From NCBI RefSeq assembly GCF_001735805.1, contig NZ_CP017248.1:6014001-6078000 (forward strand): a DNA stretch of 64,000 bases, read 5' to 3'. Of the stretch, positions 54,293 through 63,312 are shown one piece after another. The position numbers were made by a program, and so were the translations under genes. Position 1 is the stretch's first letter; each line of letters begins with the position of its first letter. The notes beneath the pieces were generated by a model that was given only the letters and a program-made list of their open reading frames with translations, was not told the origin of the DNA and ran no database searches. This DNA comes from Streptomyces fodineus. Its GTDB lineage: Bacteria > Actinomycetota > Actinomycetes > Streptomycetales > Streptomycetaceae.

Positions 54293-54760
54293 ATGAGCGA
54301 GCGACTCCAGCCGGGGGACGTGGCCCCCGCCTTCACCCTCCCCGACGCCGACGGCACCGAGGTGTCCCTGTCGGACCACAAGGGCCGCAAGGTCATCGTC
54401 TACTTCTACCCGGCCGCCCTGACCCCCGGCTGCACCAAGCAGGCCTGCGACTTCACCGACAACCTGGACCTGCTGGCCGGCGCCGGCTACGACGTCATCG
54501 GCATCAGCCCCGACGCCCCGGAGAAGCTGGCCAGGTTCCGTGAGAAGGAGTCCCTGAAGGTCACGCTCCTCGCCGACCCGGACAAGCAGGTCACCGAGGC
54601 CTACGGCGCCTACGGCGAGAAGAAGAACTACGGCAAGACGTACCTGGGCGTCATCCGCTCCACGATCGTCGTCGACGAGCAGGGCAAGGTCGAACGGGCC
54701 CTGTACAACGTCCGTGCCACCGGCCACGTGGCAAAGATCATCAAGGATCTGGGTATCTGA
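54293..54760 (+). CDS. bcp: Thioredoxin-dependent peroxiredoxin (BCP)
   Basis: This 155-residue peroxidase reduces hydrogen peroxide and organic peroxides with thioredoxin. The peroxidatic Cys is Cys47 in LTPGCTKQACDF, and Cys52 five residues on is the likely resolving Cys. The peroxiredoxin core FYPAALTPGC and GVIRSTIVVDEQGKV are intact. TACGCT ends six bases before the ATG and no ribosome site is seen, so the transcript is probably leaderless. Confidence 0.93.
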   Translation: MSERLQPGDVAPAFTLPDADGTEVSLSDHKGRKVIVYFYPAALTPGCTKQACDFTDNLDLLAGAGYDVIGISPDAPEKLARFREKESLKVTLLADPDKQVTEAYGAYGEKKNYGKTYLGVIRSTIVVDEQGKVERALYNVRATGHVAKIIKDLGI

Positions 54761-54808
54761 AACCTCGGGACCCGCTGCCCGGCCGCTAGCATGGCCGGGC
54801 AGCAGCAC

Positions 54809-54895
54809 GCGGCCGTGGTGGAATTGGCAGTCACGCTGGGTTTAGGTCCCAGTGGGGTAACTCCCGTGAGGGTTCGAGTCCCTCCGGCCGCACCA
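54809..54895 (+). tRNA. tRNA-Leu (TAG)
   Basis: The acceptor GCGGCCG pairs with CGGCCGC. The anticodon arm CTGGG/CCCAG has loop TTTAGGT, so the anticodon is TAG. The long variable arm (class II) and TTCGAGT T loop are present. Discriminator A and an encoded CCA complete it. Length is 87 nt. Confidence 0.95.
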
Positions 54896-54899
54896 GAGT

Positions 54900-55502
54900 T
54901 CAGCCGAGCAGCTCCCGAACGACCGGCACCAGCGCCCGGAACGCCTTGCCGCGGTGGCTGATCGCGTTCTTCTCCTCGGCACTCAGCTCGGCGCACGTCC
55001 GGTTCTCGCCCTCCGGCTGGAGGATCGGGTCGTAGCCGAAGCCGCCCGTACCGGCGGGAGCGTGCCGCAGGACACCCGGCAGCCGGCCCTCGACCACCCG
55101 TTCCCGCCCGTCCGGCAGCGCCAGGGCCGCGGCGCACGCGAAGTGGGCGCCGCGGTGCTCGTCCGTGATGTCGGAGAGCTGGGCCAGCAGCAGGTCCAGG
55201 TTGGCCCTGTCGTCGCCGTGGCGGCCGGCCCAGCGGGCGGAGAAGATGCCGGGGGCGCCGTTCAGGACGTCGACGCAGAGGCCGGAGTCGTCGGCGACGG
55301 CCGGGAGGCCGGTGGCCCGGGCGAGGGCGTGGGCCTTGAGGAGGGCGTTCTCGGCGAAGGTGACGCCGGTCTCCTTGACGTCCGGGACGTCGGGGTAGGC
55401 GTCGGCGCCGACGAGTTCGTGGGTGAGCCCGGCGTCGGCCAGGATGGCCCTCAGCTCGGTGATCTTTCCGGCGTTGCGGGTGGCGAGGATCAAGCGGGTC
55501 AT
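54900..55502 (-). CDS. rdgB: Non-canonical purine NTP pyrophosphatase (RdgB/HAM1)
   Basis: This 200-residue enzyme hydrolyses ITP, dITP and XTP. It has LATRNAGKITELRAIL at the start, TFAENALLKAHALA, and VADDSGLCVDVLNGAPGIFS with the metal-binding Asp pair. FGYDPI and SHRGKAF at the end are standard for the family. It converges with tRNA-Leu. In many Streptomyces it is linked to rph, which here lies about 10 kb away. Confidence 0.94.
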   Translation of the reverse strand: MTRLILATRNAGKITELRAILADAGLTHELVGADAYPDVPDVKETGVTFAENALLKAHALARATGLPAVADDSGLCVDVLNGAPGIFSARWAGRHGDDRANLDLLLAQLSDITDEHRGAHFACAAALALPDGRERVVEGRLPGVLRHAPAGTGGFGYDPILQPEGENRTCAELSAEEKNAISHRGKAFRALVPVVRELLG

Positions 55503-55529
55503 GCCCGCCAGTATTCCTCGCCGCGGTGC

Positions 55530-56918
55530 CTACAGTTCCGCCTGCCCCGCGCCGCCCAGCATGCTCAGGTCGAACACCGAGGCCATCCTGCCGAAGCCCA
55601 GGTCGCCGGGGTGCAGATGGTCGCCGGAGTCGTAGTCGGGGCGCAGCCGGCGCGGGTCGTAGGGGTCGCGCAGCGCCTTGTCGAAGTCCACGACCGCGTC
55701 GTACACGCCACCGGCCCGGATCTCCGCGTTGACCCGCTGCCGTACCGCCTCACGGGCCGCCGTCCAGCCGCGGTGGCCCCGGTAGGGCATCAGCGTGGCG
55801 CCGACGACCTTCAGACCGCGCGCGTGGGCCTGGCCGACGAGGGCGCGCAGACCGGCGACGATGCGGTCGGGGTCGGCGAGCTCCGGGTTGCGCAGGATGT
55901 CGTTGACGCCGAGGTCGATGACGACGGCCTTGACGCCCGGGTGGGAGAGCGCGTCGCGGCCGAAGCGGCCGAGGCCGCTCTGGTTCTCGGCGGGCCGGCC
56001 CAGCCCGTCGGTGAGGACCTGGTTGCCGCTGATGCCCTCGTTCACGACGCTGTAGCGCGGCACATGGCGCCCGCCCTCGACGGCGGCGCGCAGCCGGCCC
56101 GCGAGGATGTCCGGCCAGCGGTGGTTGGCGCCGACGGTGGAGGTGATGCCGTCGGTGATGGAGTCGCCGAAGACGACGACGGTGCCGTCGGCCTCGTTGC
56201 TGAGGACGTCCAGGGACGTCAAGTACCGCCAGTGCGGCGTCTGTTCGGTGTACGGGGTGCCGGTCGCGTCCTCGGTGGCGTCGCCGGCGGCGACGTAGGA
56301 GATCTGCCGGGCGTGCGGGTGGTAGGTGACCGGGCCGGAGGGGGTGGGCGAGTAGGTGGTGACCAGGACGTCGCTGTCGTGCGGCACGACGAGGCGTACG
56401 GCGTCGCTGACGATCTGTTCGCCGGGGGGTATCACCACGCTGGTGGCGCCGTCGAAGGTGAGGCGGCGCATCGACTCCGGGTCGGCCGCGGCACTGCCGT
56501 CGCCCGAGGACAGCGCGATCGAGGCGTGGGTGATGGTCAGCGGGGCCTGGCCGTAGAGGTTGGACAGCGTGATCCGGGCGCTCGTACCGCCCATGTCGGC
56601 GTGCACGACATTGCGGACCGAGTGGCCCGCGAGCCCCTGCGTCTCGGTGCCGGGCTCGCCGCCGACGGGGGCGGTGGACCAGGTGCCGACCCAGGTGCCG
56701 GCCGAGGCGGGGGCGACGGAGGAGCCGTGGTGCGGGCGGTCGTCGGCGAGGGCGCCGCGCGGGGTGCCCTCGCCGGCCGACACGGAGAGGTAGATGGCGG
56801 CGGAGACGGCCAGGACCAGCGCCACGAGCGCACTCAATACCGCACGGTGCCTTGCGGGGGCTCCAGGCATTCGCTGCTCCGCAGCGGGCCCCGCACCCCC
56901 GTCACGACGTCTGGTCAC
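55530..56918 (-). CDS. Secreted/membrane-anchored SGNH (GDSL) hydrolase
   Basis: This 462-residue protein has a signal anchor (about 26-48). A beta-sandwich region follows with WVGTWSTAPV, a strong mark of the group. The SGNH domain has the nucleophile in VVVFGDSITDG, then NEGISGNQVL, DLGVNDIL and a His in DYDSGDHLHPGDLG. These enzymes cleave esters of lipids, sugars or polymers; the substrate is unknown. Two starts are possible: GTG at 56918 (GAGGAG 12 bases upstream) and ATG at 56870 (GGAG 6 bases upstream). The latter would give 446 residues. Confidence 0.85.
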   Translation of the reverse strand: MTRRRDGGAGPAAEQRMPGAPARHRAVLSALVALVLAVSAAIYLSVSAGEGTPRGALADDRPHHGSSVAPASAGTWVGTWSTAPVGGEPGTETQGLAGHSVRNVVHADMGGTSARITLSNLYGQAPLTITHASIALSSGDGSAAADPESMRRLTFDGATSVVIPPGEQIVSDAVRLVVPHDSDVLVTTYSPTPSGPVTYHPHARQISYVAAGDATEDATGTPYTEQTPHWRYLTSLDVLSNEADGTVVVFGDSITDGITSTVGANHRWPDILAGRLRAAVEGGRHVPRYSVVNEGISGNQVLTDGLGRPAENQSGLGRFGRDALSHPGVKAVVIDLGVNDILRNPELADPDRIVAGLRALVGQAHARGLKVVGATLMPYRGHRGWTAAREAVRQRVNAEIRAGGVYDAVVDFDKALRDPYDPRRLRPDYDSGDHLHPGDLGFGRMASVFDLSMLGGAGQAEL

Positions 56919-57138
56919 GCTTGTGTTGTTCTCCTCGGGATGGGAGCCCGAGGCTCCGATCTTGTTGAGCCCATGATGCGTCATGGGCCGGGCAGAGCCG
57001 TCAGGGCCCTGGCCGAAACCCTTTCCGAAAGACACCGGGAACTCTTGTCCCGTTCCGGGAGTCGGTCAGGAAGGGACAATTGGGTACGGGATCACCGAGC
57101 GGGATCACCGCACGGGTGGAGCTGAACGGGTGGAGCTG

Positions 57139-58455
57139 ATGGGACCTACCGAGACCGGAACACCGCCGGCGCGGGGTGTGTCGTACAAGACGATGACGGC
57201 CTTCACCCCGGCCGACGAGGAGCGCCGGCGCGGGGTGCGGCGCATGAAGCTCACGGCGACGAGCATGCTGCTGTTCGTGGCGTTGATCTACGTCCTGGCC
57301 AAGCTCGCCTCGCACGAGGGCGCCGGGACCTGGGCGGGCTATGTCGCGGCGGCCGCCGAGGCCGGCATGGTGGGCGCGCTCGCCGACTGGTTCGCCGTCA
57401 CCGCGCTCTTCCGGCACCCGCTCGGACTGCCCATCCCGCACACCGCGATCATCCCCACCAAGAAGGACCAGCTGGGCATCTCCCTCGGCGAGTTCGTCGG
57501 CGAGAACTTCCTCTCCGAGGACGTCGTACGCCAGCGGCTGCGGTCGGTCGGCATCGGCAGCCGGCTCGGGACCTGGCTGGCCGAGCCGGAGCACGCGGAC
57601 CGGGTGACGGCGGAACTGGCGACCGCGCTGCGCGGCGCGCTGACCGTGCTGCGGGAAACCGACGTGCAGGCCGTCGTGACGGAGGCCATCACGCGGCGCG
57701 CGAACACCAAGGAGATCGCCCCGGGCATCGGCAAGATGCTGGAGGGGATCGTCGCCGACGGCGCGCACCGGCGGGCGGTGGACCTGGTGGTGGCCCGCGC
57801 GCACGACTGGCTGGTGCTGCACCGGGACGACGTGATGGTCGCGGTGGAGGGCGGTGCGCCCGGCTGGACCCCGAGATTCGTGGACCGCAGGGTGGGCGAG
57901 CGGGTCTACAAGGAGCTGCTGCGGTTCGTCACCGAGATGCGGGACATGCCCACCCACCCGGCACGCGGCGCGCTGGACCGGTTCCTCACCGACTTCGCCT
58001 CCGATCTGCAGTCCGACACGGACACGCGGGTGCGGGTGGAGCGGCTCAAGGGCGAGGTGCTGGGCCGGGGCGAGGTGCAGGACCTGATCGCGTCCGCCTG
58101 GACGGCCGTACGGTCCATGATCGTCGCGGCGGCCGAGGACGAGCAGAGCGAGCTACGGCTGCGGGTGCGGGCCCAGCTGCTGTCGCTGGGCGCGCGGATG
58201 GCGACCGAGCCCAGGGTGCAGGAGAAGGTCGACAGCTGGGTCGAGGGCGCGGCGGTGCACGTGGTGACGACGTACCGCAAGGAGATCACCTCGCTGATCA
58301 CGGACACCGTGGCGAGCTGGGACGCGGAGCACACCACCCGGAAGATCGAGGCGCACATCGGCCGCGACCTGCAGTTCATCCGGATCAATGGCACGGTGGT
58401 GGGGTCACTGGCGGGACTGCTGATCTACGTGGTGACGCAGACGCTCGGCGCCTGA
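57139..58455 (+). CDS. DUF445 domain membrane protein
   Basis: This 438-residue protein has an N-terminal helix (about 37-58), a DUF445 body starting MVGALADWFAVTALFRHPLG and IPHTAIIPTKKDQLG, and a C-terminal helix (VGSLAGLLIYVVTQTLG). The middle is helical and probably extends into the periplasm. DUF445 proteins are widespread and uncharacterised. TGGAG lies five bases before the ATG at 57139. The upstream leader contains short direct repeats (GGGATCACCG twice, CGGGTGGAGCTGA twice). Confidence 0.85.
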   Translation: MGPTETGTPPARGVSYKTMTAFTPADEERRRGVRRMKLTATSMLLFVALIYVLAKLASHEGAGTWAGYVAAAAEAGMVGALADWFAVTALFRHPLGLPIPHTAIIPTKKDQLGISLGEFVGENFLSEDVVRQRLRSVGIGSRLGTWLAEPEHADRVTAELATALRGALTVLRETDVQAVVTEAITRRANTKEIAPGIGKMLEGIVADGAHRRAVDLVVARAHDWLVLHRDDVMVAVEGGAPGWTPRFVDRRVGERVYKELLRFVTEMRDMPTHPARGALDRFLTDFASDLQSDTDTRVRVERLKGEVLGRGEVQDLIASAWTAVRSMIVAAAEDEQSELRLRVRAQLLSLGARMATEPRVQEKVDSWVEGAAVHVVTTYRKEITSLITDTVASWDAEHTTRKIEAHIGRDLQFIRINGTVVGSLAGLLIYVVTQTLGA

Positions 58456-58555
58456 GCCCGGACCGCGAGTGGTTCCGCGGGCCGGGGGCACCCGTCCTGC
58501 CGTCCCCCCGGCCTCCCGCCGCCCCGGGGGACGTCCTTCGACGAGGAGGGAGCCC

Positions 58556-60112
58556 ATGAGCGCAGCCGAGACGCCGGCGCCGTCGGCGCGGACCGGCCGG
58601 ACCATCACCACCGACATCCCCGCCCGGCTGGACCGCCTGCCCTGGTCCCGCTGGCACTGGACGATCGTGATCGGCCTGGGCACCGTATGGATCCTCGACG
58701 GCCTGGAGGTCACGGTCGTCGGCAACATCGCCGGGCGTCTGGCCGAACCGGGCAGCGGGCTGTCGATCACCTCGGGCCAGATCACCGGTGTGGCCGCCGC
58801 GCTGTATGTGGCCGGCGCCTGCTCGGGCGCACTGTTCTGGGGCCGCCTGACCGACCGCTTCGGCCGCAAGAAGCTCTTCATGATCACCCTGGCGGTGTAC
58901 CTGGCGGCGACGGCGCTCACATCCGTCTCCTGGGAAGCCTGGTGGTTCTTCCTGTTCCGCTTCCTGACCGGCTTCGGCATCGGCGGCGAGTACGCGGCGA
59001 TCAACTCCGCGATCGACGAGCTGATCCCGGCGCACCACCGCGGCCGGGTCGACCTGATCATCAACGGCAGCTTCTGGCTGGGCGCGATCGGCGGCTCCCT
59101 GCTGTCGATCGTCGCGCTCAACACCAACCTGCTGCCGGTGAACGTCGGCTGGCGCCTGACGTTCGCCCTCGGCGCCGTACTCGCGCTCGTCATTCTCCTC
59201 GTACGCCGCCATGTCCCCGAAAGCCCGCGCTGGCTGCTGATCCACGGCAGGGACCGGGAGGCGGAGGAGATCGTCTGCGGCATCGAGCGCCGGGTGGAGC
59301 GGGAGAAGGGCGTGCCGCTGCCCGAGCCGCAGGGCGAGCTGGAGATCCACCAGCGCAAGAGCGTGACCTTCATGGAGATCGCCCGCACGGTCTTCGGCCA
59401 CTACCGCGGGCGTGCCGTCCTCGGCTTCTCCCTCTTCATCGGCCAGGCGTTCCTGTACAACGCGATCACCTTCGGCTTCGGCGCGATCCTGACGAAGTTC
59501 TTCAACATCCCCTCCGACCGCACCGGCTACTACTTCGCGGTGATCGCGGTCGGCAACTTCTGCGGCCCGCTGCTGCTGGGCAAGCTGTTCGACACGGTCG
59601 GCCGCCGGGTCATGATCTCCTCGACGTACCTGCTCTCCGGCCTGCTGCTGTTCGGCACGGCGTGGCTGTTCGACCGGGGTTCGCTGAGCGCGGGCACGCT
59701 GACGGCCTGCTGGTGCGCGGTCCTCTTCTTCGCCTCGGCAGGAGCGTCCAGCGCGTATCTGACGGTCTCCGAGATCTTCCCGATGGAGACACGGGCCATG
59801 TCCATCGCCTTCTTCTACGCCCTCGGCACCGCGGCCGGCGGCATCAGCGGCCCCCTGCTGTTCGCCGACCTCACCGGCACGGGCAAGGTCGGCGACACGG
59901 TCCTCGCCTTCTCCATCGGCGCGGCCCTGATGTGCGCGGCGGGCCTGACGGCAGCCGCCCTCGCGGTACGGGCCGAACGCCGCTCCCTGGAGGACATCGC
60001 CCGCCCGCTGACGGCGGTGGCGACGCGGGCCAGGGCGGCGACCCGGCCCACGCCCGGCACACGGGGGCAGGGCCGGGGCCCCGCGGCACCGCCGACGCCG
60101 AGCAGGCCGTAA
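58556..60112 (+). CDS. MFS transporter, sugar-porter/aromatic-acid type
   Basis: This 518-residue protein has 12 helices. It has GRLTDRFGRKK (motif A) after helix 2, GFGIGGEYAAINSAIDELIP (sugar-porter signature at helices 4-5) and RRHVPESPRWLL before the central loop, which is long (about 60 residues). The second half has the matching LFDTVGRRVMI motif. This is the MetA/shikimate-like branch of sugar porters; the substrate is unknown. GAGGAGG lies before the ATG at 58556. A Pro/Arg-rich tail of 40 residues ends it. Confidence 0.87.
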   Translation: MSAAETPAPSARTGRTITTDIPARLDRLPWSRWHWTIVIGLGTVWILDGLEVTVVGNIAGRLAEPGSGLSITSGQITGVAAALYVAGACSGALFWGRLTDRFGRKKLFMITLAVYLAATALTSVSWEAWWFFLFRFLTGFGIGGEYAAINSAIDELIPAHHRGRVDLIINGSFWLGAIGGSLLSIVALNTNLLPVNVGWRLTFALGAVLALVILLVRRHVPESPRWLLIHGRDREAEEIVCGIERRVEREKGVPLPEPQGELEIHQRKSVTFMEIARTVFGHYRGRAVLGFSLFIGQAFLYNAITFGFGAILTKFFNIPSDRTGYYFAVIAVGNFCGPLLLGKLFDTVGRRVMISSTYLLSGLLLFGTAWLFDRGSLSAGTLTACWCAVLFFASAGASSAYLTVSEIFPMETRAMSIAFFYALGTAAGGISGPLLFADLTGTGKVGDTVLAFSIGAALMCAAGLTAAALAVRAERRSLEDIARPLTAVATRARAATRPTPGTRGQGRGPAAPPTPSRP

Positions 60113-60177
60113 CTCATCTGCTTCCTGTGGCCCGTTGGGCCGACCACCCGGCGAACGTTCCTGCGTGGCCGGGGCGT

Positions 60178-60576
60178 TCAGGCTCCGGTCGTGGAGCCGG
60201 GACGCACGATCATCAGGACGGTCACGGTGGCCCACAGCAGGTTGAACATCCCGGTGCACATGGCGAGCCGCGCGGGATGTGTGCCCCTGCCCTCCACCAC
60301 CGCGCTCTGGGCGGGCAGCACCAGCGCGGCGAGGACGACGGCGGCGAGGGCGGTCAGCGCGATCGACACGATCAGCCAGGCGCTGCCGAGCACACCCATC
60401 TCGCTCGCGGTGGCGAACCCGAACACCGGGACGACGACGCCGACGAGGGCGTAGACCCGGCAGATCCGGTGCAGCAGGCCGAGCGTTCCGAAGGCGCCGC
60501 CGTCGTCGCCGGGCGCGGCGAGGGCCCGGCGTGCGACGGGCGGGAACATGCTGGCGGCGACGGTCACGGGGCCCAC
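60178..60576 (-). CDS. Small membrane protein, N-terminus probably lost
   Basis: The 132-residue reading from the GTG at 60576 has four helices. It starts MGPVTVAASMFPPVARRALA, which looks internal: the frame is open for a further ten codons upstream (PDVLAAIVAV fits the same first helix), with no start codon before the stop at 60622-60624. It ends VFNLLWATVTVLM-like (FNLLWATVTVLMIVRPGSTT). The family is a DUF-type small Streptomyces membrane protein I know only by pattern. It is head-to-head with a truncated AraC gene, and both appear to have lost their 5' ends to one deletion. Confidence 0.55.
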   Translation of the reverse strand: MGPVTVAASMFPPVARRALAAPGDDGGAFGTLGLLHRICRVYALVGVVVPVFGFATASEMGVLGSAWLIVSIALTALAAVVLAALVLPAQSAVVEGRGTHPARLAMCTGMFNLLWATVTVLMIVRPGSTTGA

Positions 60577-60599
60577 GGCGACGATGGCGGCGAGGACGT

Positions 60600-60983
60600 C
60601 GGGAGGGCGGGCAGGCCCAGTTCATCGTCCACGACCTGCCCCCGGCGCCTTCGGGTGCCACCCTGGAGCCCCTGCTGCGCTGGCTGGAGGACCACAGCGA
60701 CCGCGACCTCACCCTGGACGAGATCGCGGCCCAGGCGGGCATGAGCACCCGCACCCTCAACCGCCGCTTCCGCGAACAGACCGGCACGACGCCGCTGCAA
60801 TGGCTGCACCGGGCACGGGTACGACGGGCCCAGCACCTGCTGGAGACCACGGCGCACCCTGTAGAACGCATCGCCGTACAGACGGGCTTCGGCTCACCCA
60901 CGGCCTTCCGGGAACGCTTCCGGAGAGTGGTGGGGACGAGCCCGCAGGCGTACCGGAGGGCGTTCAGGGCGGGGGAGAGGTAG
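60600..60983 (+). pseudogene. Truncated GlxA-type AraC regulator, only C-terminal DNA-binding part
   Basis: From 60600 the frame reads GGQAQFIVHDLPPAPSGATL and then a complete AraC double helix-turn-helix (LDEIAAQAGMSTRTLNRRFR, and FGSPTAFRERFRRVVGTSPQ). In GlxA-type regulators this part follows a DJ-1/PfpI domain of roughly 190 residues; here that domain, promoter and start are missing. What lies left of 60600 is the opposite-strand membrane gene. No supported start lies in the remaining frame, so it is probably not expressed. Confidence 0.75.
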
Positions 60984-61048
60984 ATCGGTGCGGTGTGGTC
61001 TGCTCAGGTGCCGCAGCGAGGCCGGTCGAGGCGTTGCGGCGGGTCCGC

Positions 61049-61351
61049 TCAGGCCTTTCGGTCGGCGACGGCCCAGGAGGCGAGCGCGACGGCACCGGCG
61101 ACACCGAGAACGGACGGCCAGGCGCCGACCTTCTTGGCGAGCGGGTGGGACCCGGCGAACGCGGCGACATAGGCGGCGCTCAGCGCACCGGCGGCCTTCC
61201 CGCCGGCCTGCTTGCGCCACTGCTGAGCGGCAGCGACCCCGGCAACGGCCAGCACGGTCCCACCGAGCTGCCGCTTCTTGGTCCACCGGGCCACGCCGTA
61301 CCCACCGACAAGCCCGGTAGCGGCAACGACGGAACTGGGAACCCTGGCCAT
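61049..61351 (-). CDS. Small membrane protein
   Basis: This 100-residue protein starts MARVPSSVVAATGLVGGYGV and has two or three short hydrophobic stretches rich in Ala and Gly separated by Lys/Gln patches (KKRQLGG, QQWRKQAGG). I recognise no family. It looks like a real gene by codon bias. There is about a 70-base gap to the AraC remnant. Confidence 0.6.
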   Translation of the reverse strand: MARVPSSVVAATGLVGGYGVARWTKKRQLGGTVLAVAGVAAAQQWRKQAGGKAAGALSAAYVAAFAGSHPLAKKVGAWPSVLGVAGAVALASWAVADRKA

Positions 61352-61675
61352 GCTGACTCCTCATTCTCCACTTGTGAGCGCGGTCTGAACCCGAGGCTAA
61401 CGCGCAGGAGAGGAGGCGCTGAACCTGAGTCGATCATTGTCAGGTCTTCAGCGGAAAAGCCCCCGCGGAATTCTCCGTCTCCGGGGGCGTGGTGGGTTGC
61501 TCTGTCTTGAACGTGACGGCGGGCGTGGCGACCTCGCGCGCATACGGTTGTGTCGGGTATCCGTGCGCGAGCGAGGTCACCACATGCCCCGTGCCGTCGG
61601 CGGGCAAGCCGGCCGGCCCACCGGTCGCCTGGCCGGCCGCCGCTTTCCGCCGCCAAGGGACAGCGAATCGCCCTA
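61352..61675. other. Intergenic region between two small minus-strand genes
   Basis: No supported gene lies in these 324 bases. The region holds a terminator for the small secreted-protein gene (listed separately). Its right part is rich in GGCCGGCC-type palindromes (about 61608-61640) with no clear role. Confidence 0.5.
61455..61488 (-). terminator. Rho-independent terminator for small secreted-protein gene
   Basis: On the minus strand GCCCCCG pairs with CGGGGGC (61482-61488 with 61459-61465), with an inner CGGA/TCCG stem, and is followed by TTTT (61455-61458). It points in the direction of the gene at 61676-61954, about 190 bases past its stop. Confidence 0.7.
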
Positions 61676-61954
61676 TTACCAGGCGCTGTTGCTGCAGCCC
61701 ATGGTCGAGCCGATGTGGGTGTCCTGCGCGCCCGGGTCGCCCTCACCGTTGAGCGCGTTGCCCAGCACGCCGTTGAGGATGCCGACCTCGCCGAGGACGT
61801 CGACGTTCAGGTCGTGCGACCTGCAGTTGGAACTCTGCGCGACGTGGGCGCCCCCGCCGCCCCCCTCACCGCCGGCGTAGGCCGTGCCGGAAGCCAGGAA
61901 TCCGACGCTCCCGAGGGCCGCGACCATGACGGCAGCCTTGTGAAGCTTGTGCAT
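61676..61954 (-). CDS. Small secreted protein with two cysteines
   Basis: This 92-residue protein has a signal peptide (MHKLHKAAVMVAALGSVGFL, cut near ASGTAYA) and a mature part of about 65 residues. A Gly-rich patch precedes SNCRSHDLNVDVLGEVGILN and GVLGNALNGEGDPGAQ, and it ends near STMGCSNSAW. The two Cys could form one disulfide. The pattern of a short hydrophobic Gly/Asn/Val/Leu core with flanking Cys resembles chaplin-like surface proteins, but it lacks their consensus. The role is unknown. Confidence 0.65.
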   Translation of the reverse strand: MHKLHKAAVMVAALGSVGFLASGTAYAGGEGGGGGAHVAQSSNCRSHDLNVDVLGEVGILNGVLGNALNGEGDPGAQDTHIGSTMGCSNSAW

Positions 61955-62183
61955 GTCATCTCCATGATGTGAGGCGAATACGATCTGTGGCAGATCGACT
62001 TCTGACGGTGATGGAGATTATGTGCAAATCCACCAAAAGGGGTGGCGACGCGCCGGTTTGATGATCTATTAGCGCATTCCATAAATCACCGCGAGCCGAC
62101 CGCGTGGGGTCCCTGGACCGACGGCCGCCGGCCGGGCAAGCGCAGCGGAGAGCCCAATCCGGCCCACGACAAGCCCAACACCG

Positions 62184-62492
62184 TTGGTCACACTTACCGA
62201 ATGGGGCAGGACGGGAGCCCTCAGCTCGCAGTGGTGGTCGAAAGCGCCGGTAGGCACCGTGTGGTTTCGCCGCGCGCCCCGCGTTTCTGTGGACGAACTC
62301 GCCCAACTCATCGACTCAGGCACCACCCCGGCCGAGGCCGCGCTGCGCGTCGCCGCGTCCACCCCAGGGGTGAATCGCGTGCTCTTGGGGTCCGGGCATG
62401 CGCAACACTGGAAGGCCGCTCATCGCGTCTTCGCTCTACCGCCGCTCCCGGACGAGACCCTGCACGAGGTGATCGATGTTCTCGGCGCCTGA
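62184..62492 (+). CDS. Hypothetical protein resembling the C-terminus of aldo/keto reductases
   Basis: The open frame ending at 62492 reads TTPAEAALRVAASTPGVNRV then LLGSGHAQHWKAAHRVFALP. This is like the last helices of aldo/keto reductases, where a Val-Leu-x-Gly loop and a helix hold the cofactor phosphate. No catalytic Tyr/Lys part is present. The start is unclear: a TTG at 62184 or GTG at 62259. Its stop overlaps the next gene by 17 bases. It could be a decayed reductase or an independent small protein family. Confidence 0.45.
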   Translation: MVTLTEWGRTGALSSQWWSKAPVGTVWFRRAPRVSVDELAQLIDSGTTPAEAALRVAASTPGVNRVLLGSGHAQHWKAAHRVFALPPLPDETLHEVIDVLGA

Positions 62493-63312
62493 CGACGCCA
62501 CCGCCCAGCGCATGCGTAGCGCCAGGGCCATTGCGTGCACCACTCTCACCCTGACCGACCTCGCCGAGGAACCCATCTGGGGCTACGCCGGCCGGACCAT
62601 CTCCGGTGCCGTGACCAGCGCGCAGGGCACCGGCTGGCTCCGCGTCGTCGCGGAGCACCCCGACAAGGCACACGGGAAACTCTGGGACGGCCCGAAGACC
62701 GCCCAGGAGCTGCTTCCTCCAGTGATCCCCCGCCCTGTTCTCCACCGCGTCCACGACTGGCAGGCCGTCGGCTGGGCGTACCGGGCCGAGCTGTACCAGC
62801 ACACGGACGCCACCGTCATCTCCCGCTCACCGGTCCTCGAACAGGACCCAGCCCTCCCCGAGGCGTGGTGGGCGCAGCTGCGGCTCGCACTCGACGCCCT
62901 TGCCGAAGCTCCTACCGAACGCATCGCCGTACGGGAGGAGTACATCCGCCGGGTCGTCCCCGAATGCACAGGCTGCGAAGTCGGTCAGGTCGAGTGGTCC
63001 ACCGCCCATGGCGATTTCCACTGGTCCAATCTCGGCGGACCCGGCCTCACCATCCTCGACTGGGAAGGCTGGGGGCAGGCCCCGGTCGCCTTCGACGCCG
63101 CCCAGCTCTACCTCTACTCCCTCCACATCCCCGCCACGGCAGCCCGCGTCCGCCAGGCCCTCGGCCACATCCTCGACACCCCAGCCGCACGCGTGGCAGA
63201 ACTGACCATCTGCGCCCAGGTACTCCAGGCCGCCGACCGCACGCCGTTCTACAGGGAACTGGCGAGCCCGGTGAAGGCGTACCTGGAGGCGACGTACGAG
63301 AGGAGGAGGTGA
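62476..63312 (+). CDS. APH-fold phosphotransferase
   Basis: This 278-residue protein has the kinase-like catalytic loop TAHGDFHWSNL (Asp/Asn) and the following ILDWEGWG metal-binding Asp. It is similar to aminoglycoside phosphotransferases and related small-molecule kinases. The glycine-rich N-lobe is reduced (SAQGTGWLRVV). GAGGT lies five bases before the ATG at 62476. It overlaps the small upstream gene, so the pair is coupled. The substrate is unknown; nothing specific to an antibiotic is visible. Confidence 0.72.
   Translation: MFSAPDDATAQRMRSARAIACTTLTLTDLAEEPIWGYAGRTISGAVTSAQGTGWLRVVAEHPDKAHGKLWDGPKTAQELLPPVIPRPVLHRVHDWQAVGWAYRAELYQHTDATVISRSPVLEQDPALPEAWWAQLRLALDALAEAPTERIAVREEYIRRVVPECTGCEVGQVEWSTAHGDFHWSNLGGPGLTILDWEGWGQAPVAFDAAQLYLYSLHIPATAARVRQALGHILDTPAARVAELTICAQVLQAADRTPFYRELASPVKAYLEATYERRR

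Noticed and set aside
58385-60901. Long minus-strand frame opposite the sugar-type MFS gene
   Set aside because: Shadow with no domain; it crosses the AraC remnant and membrane gene without any sense.
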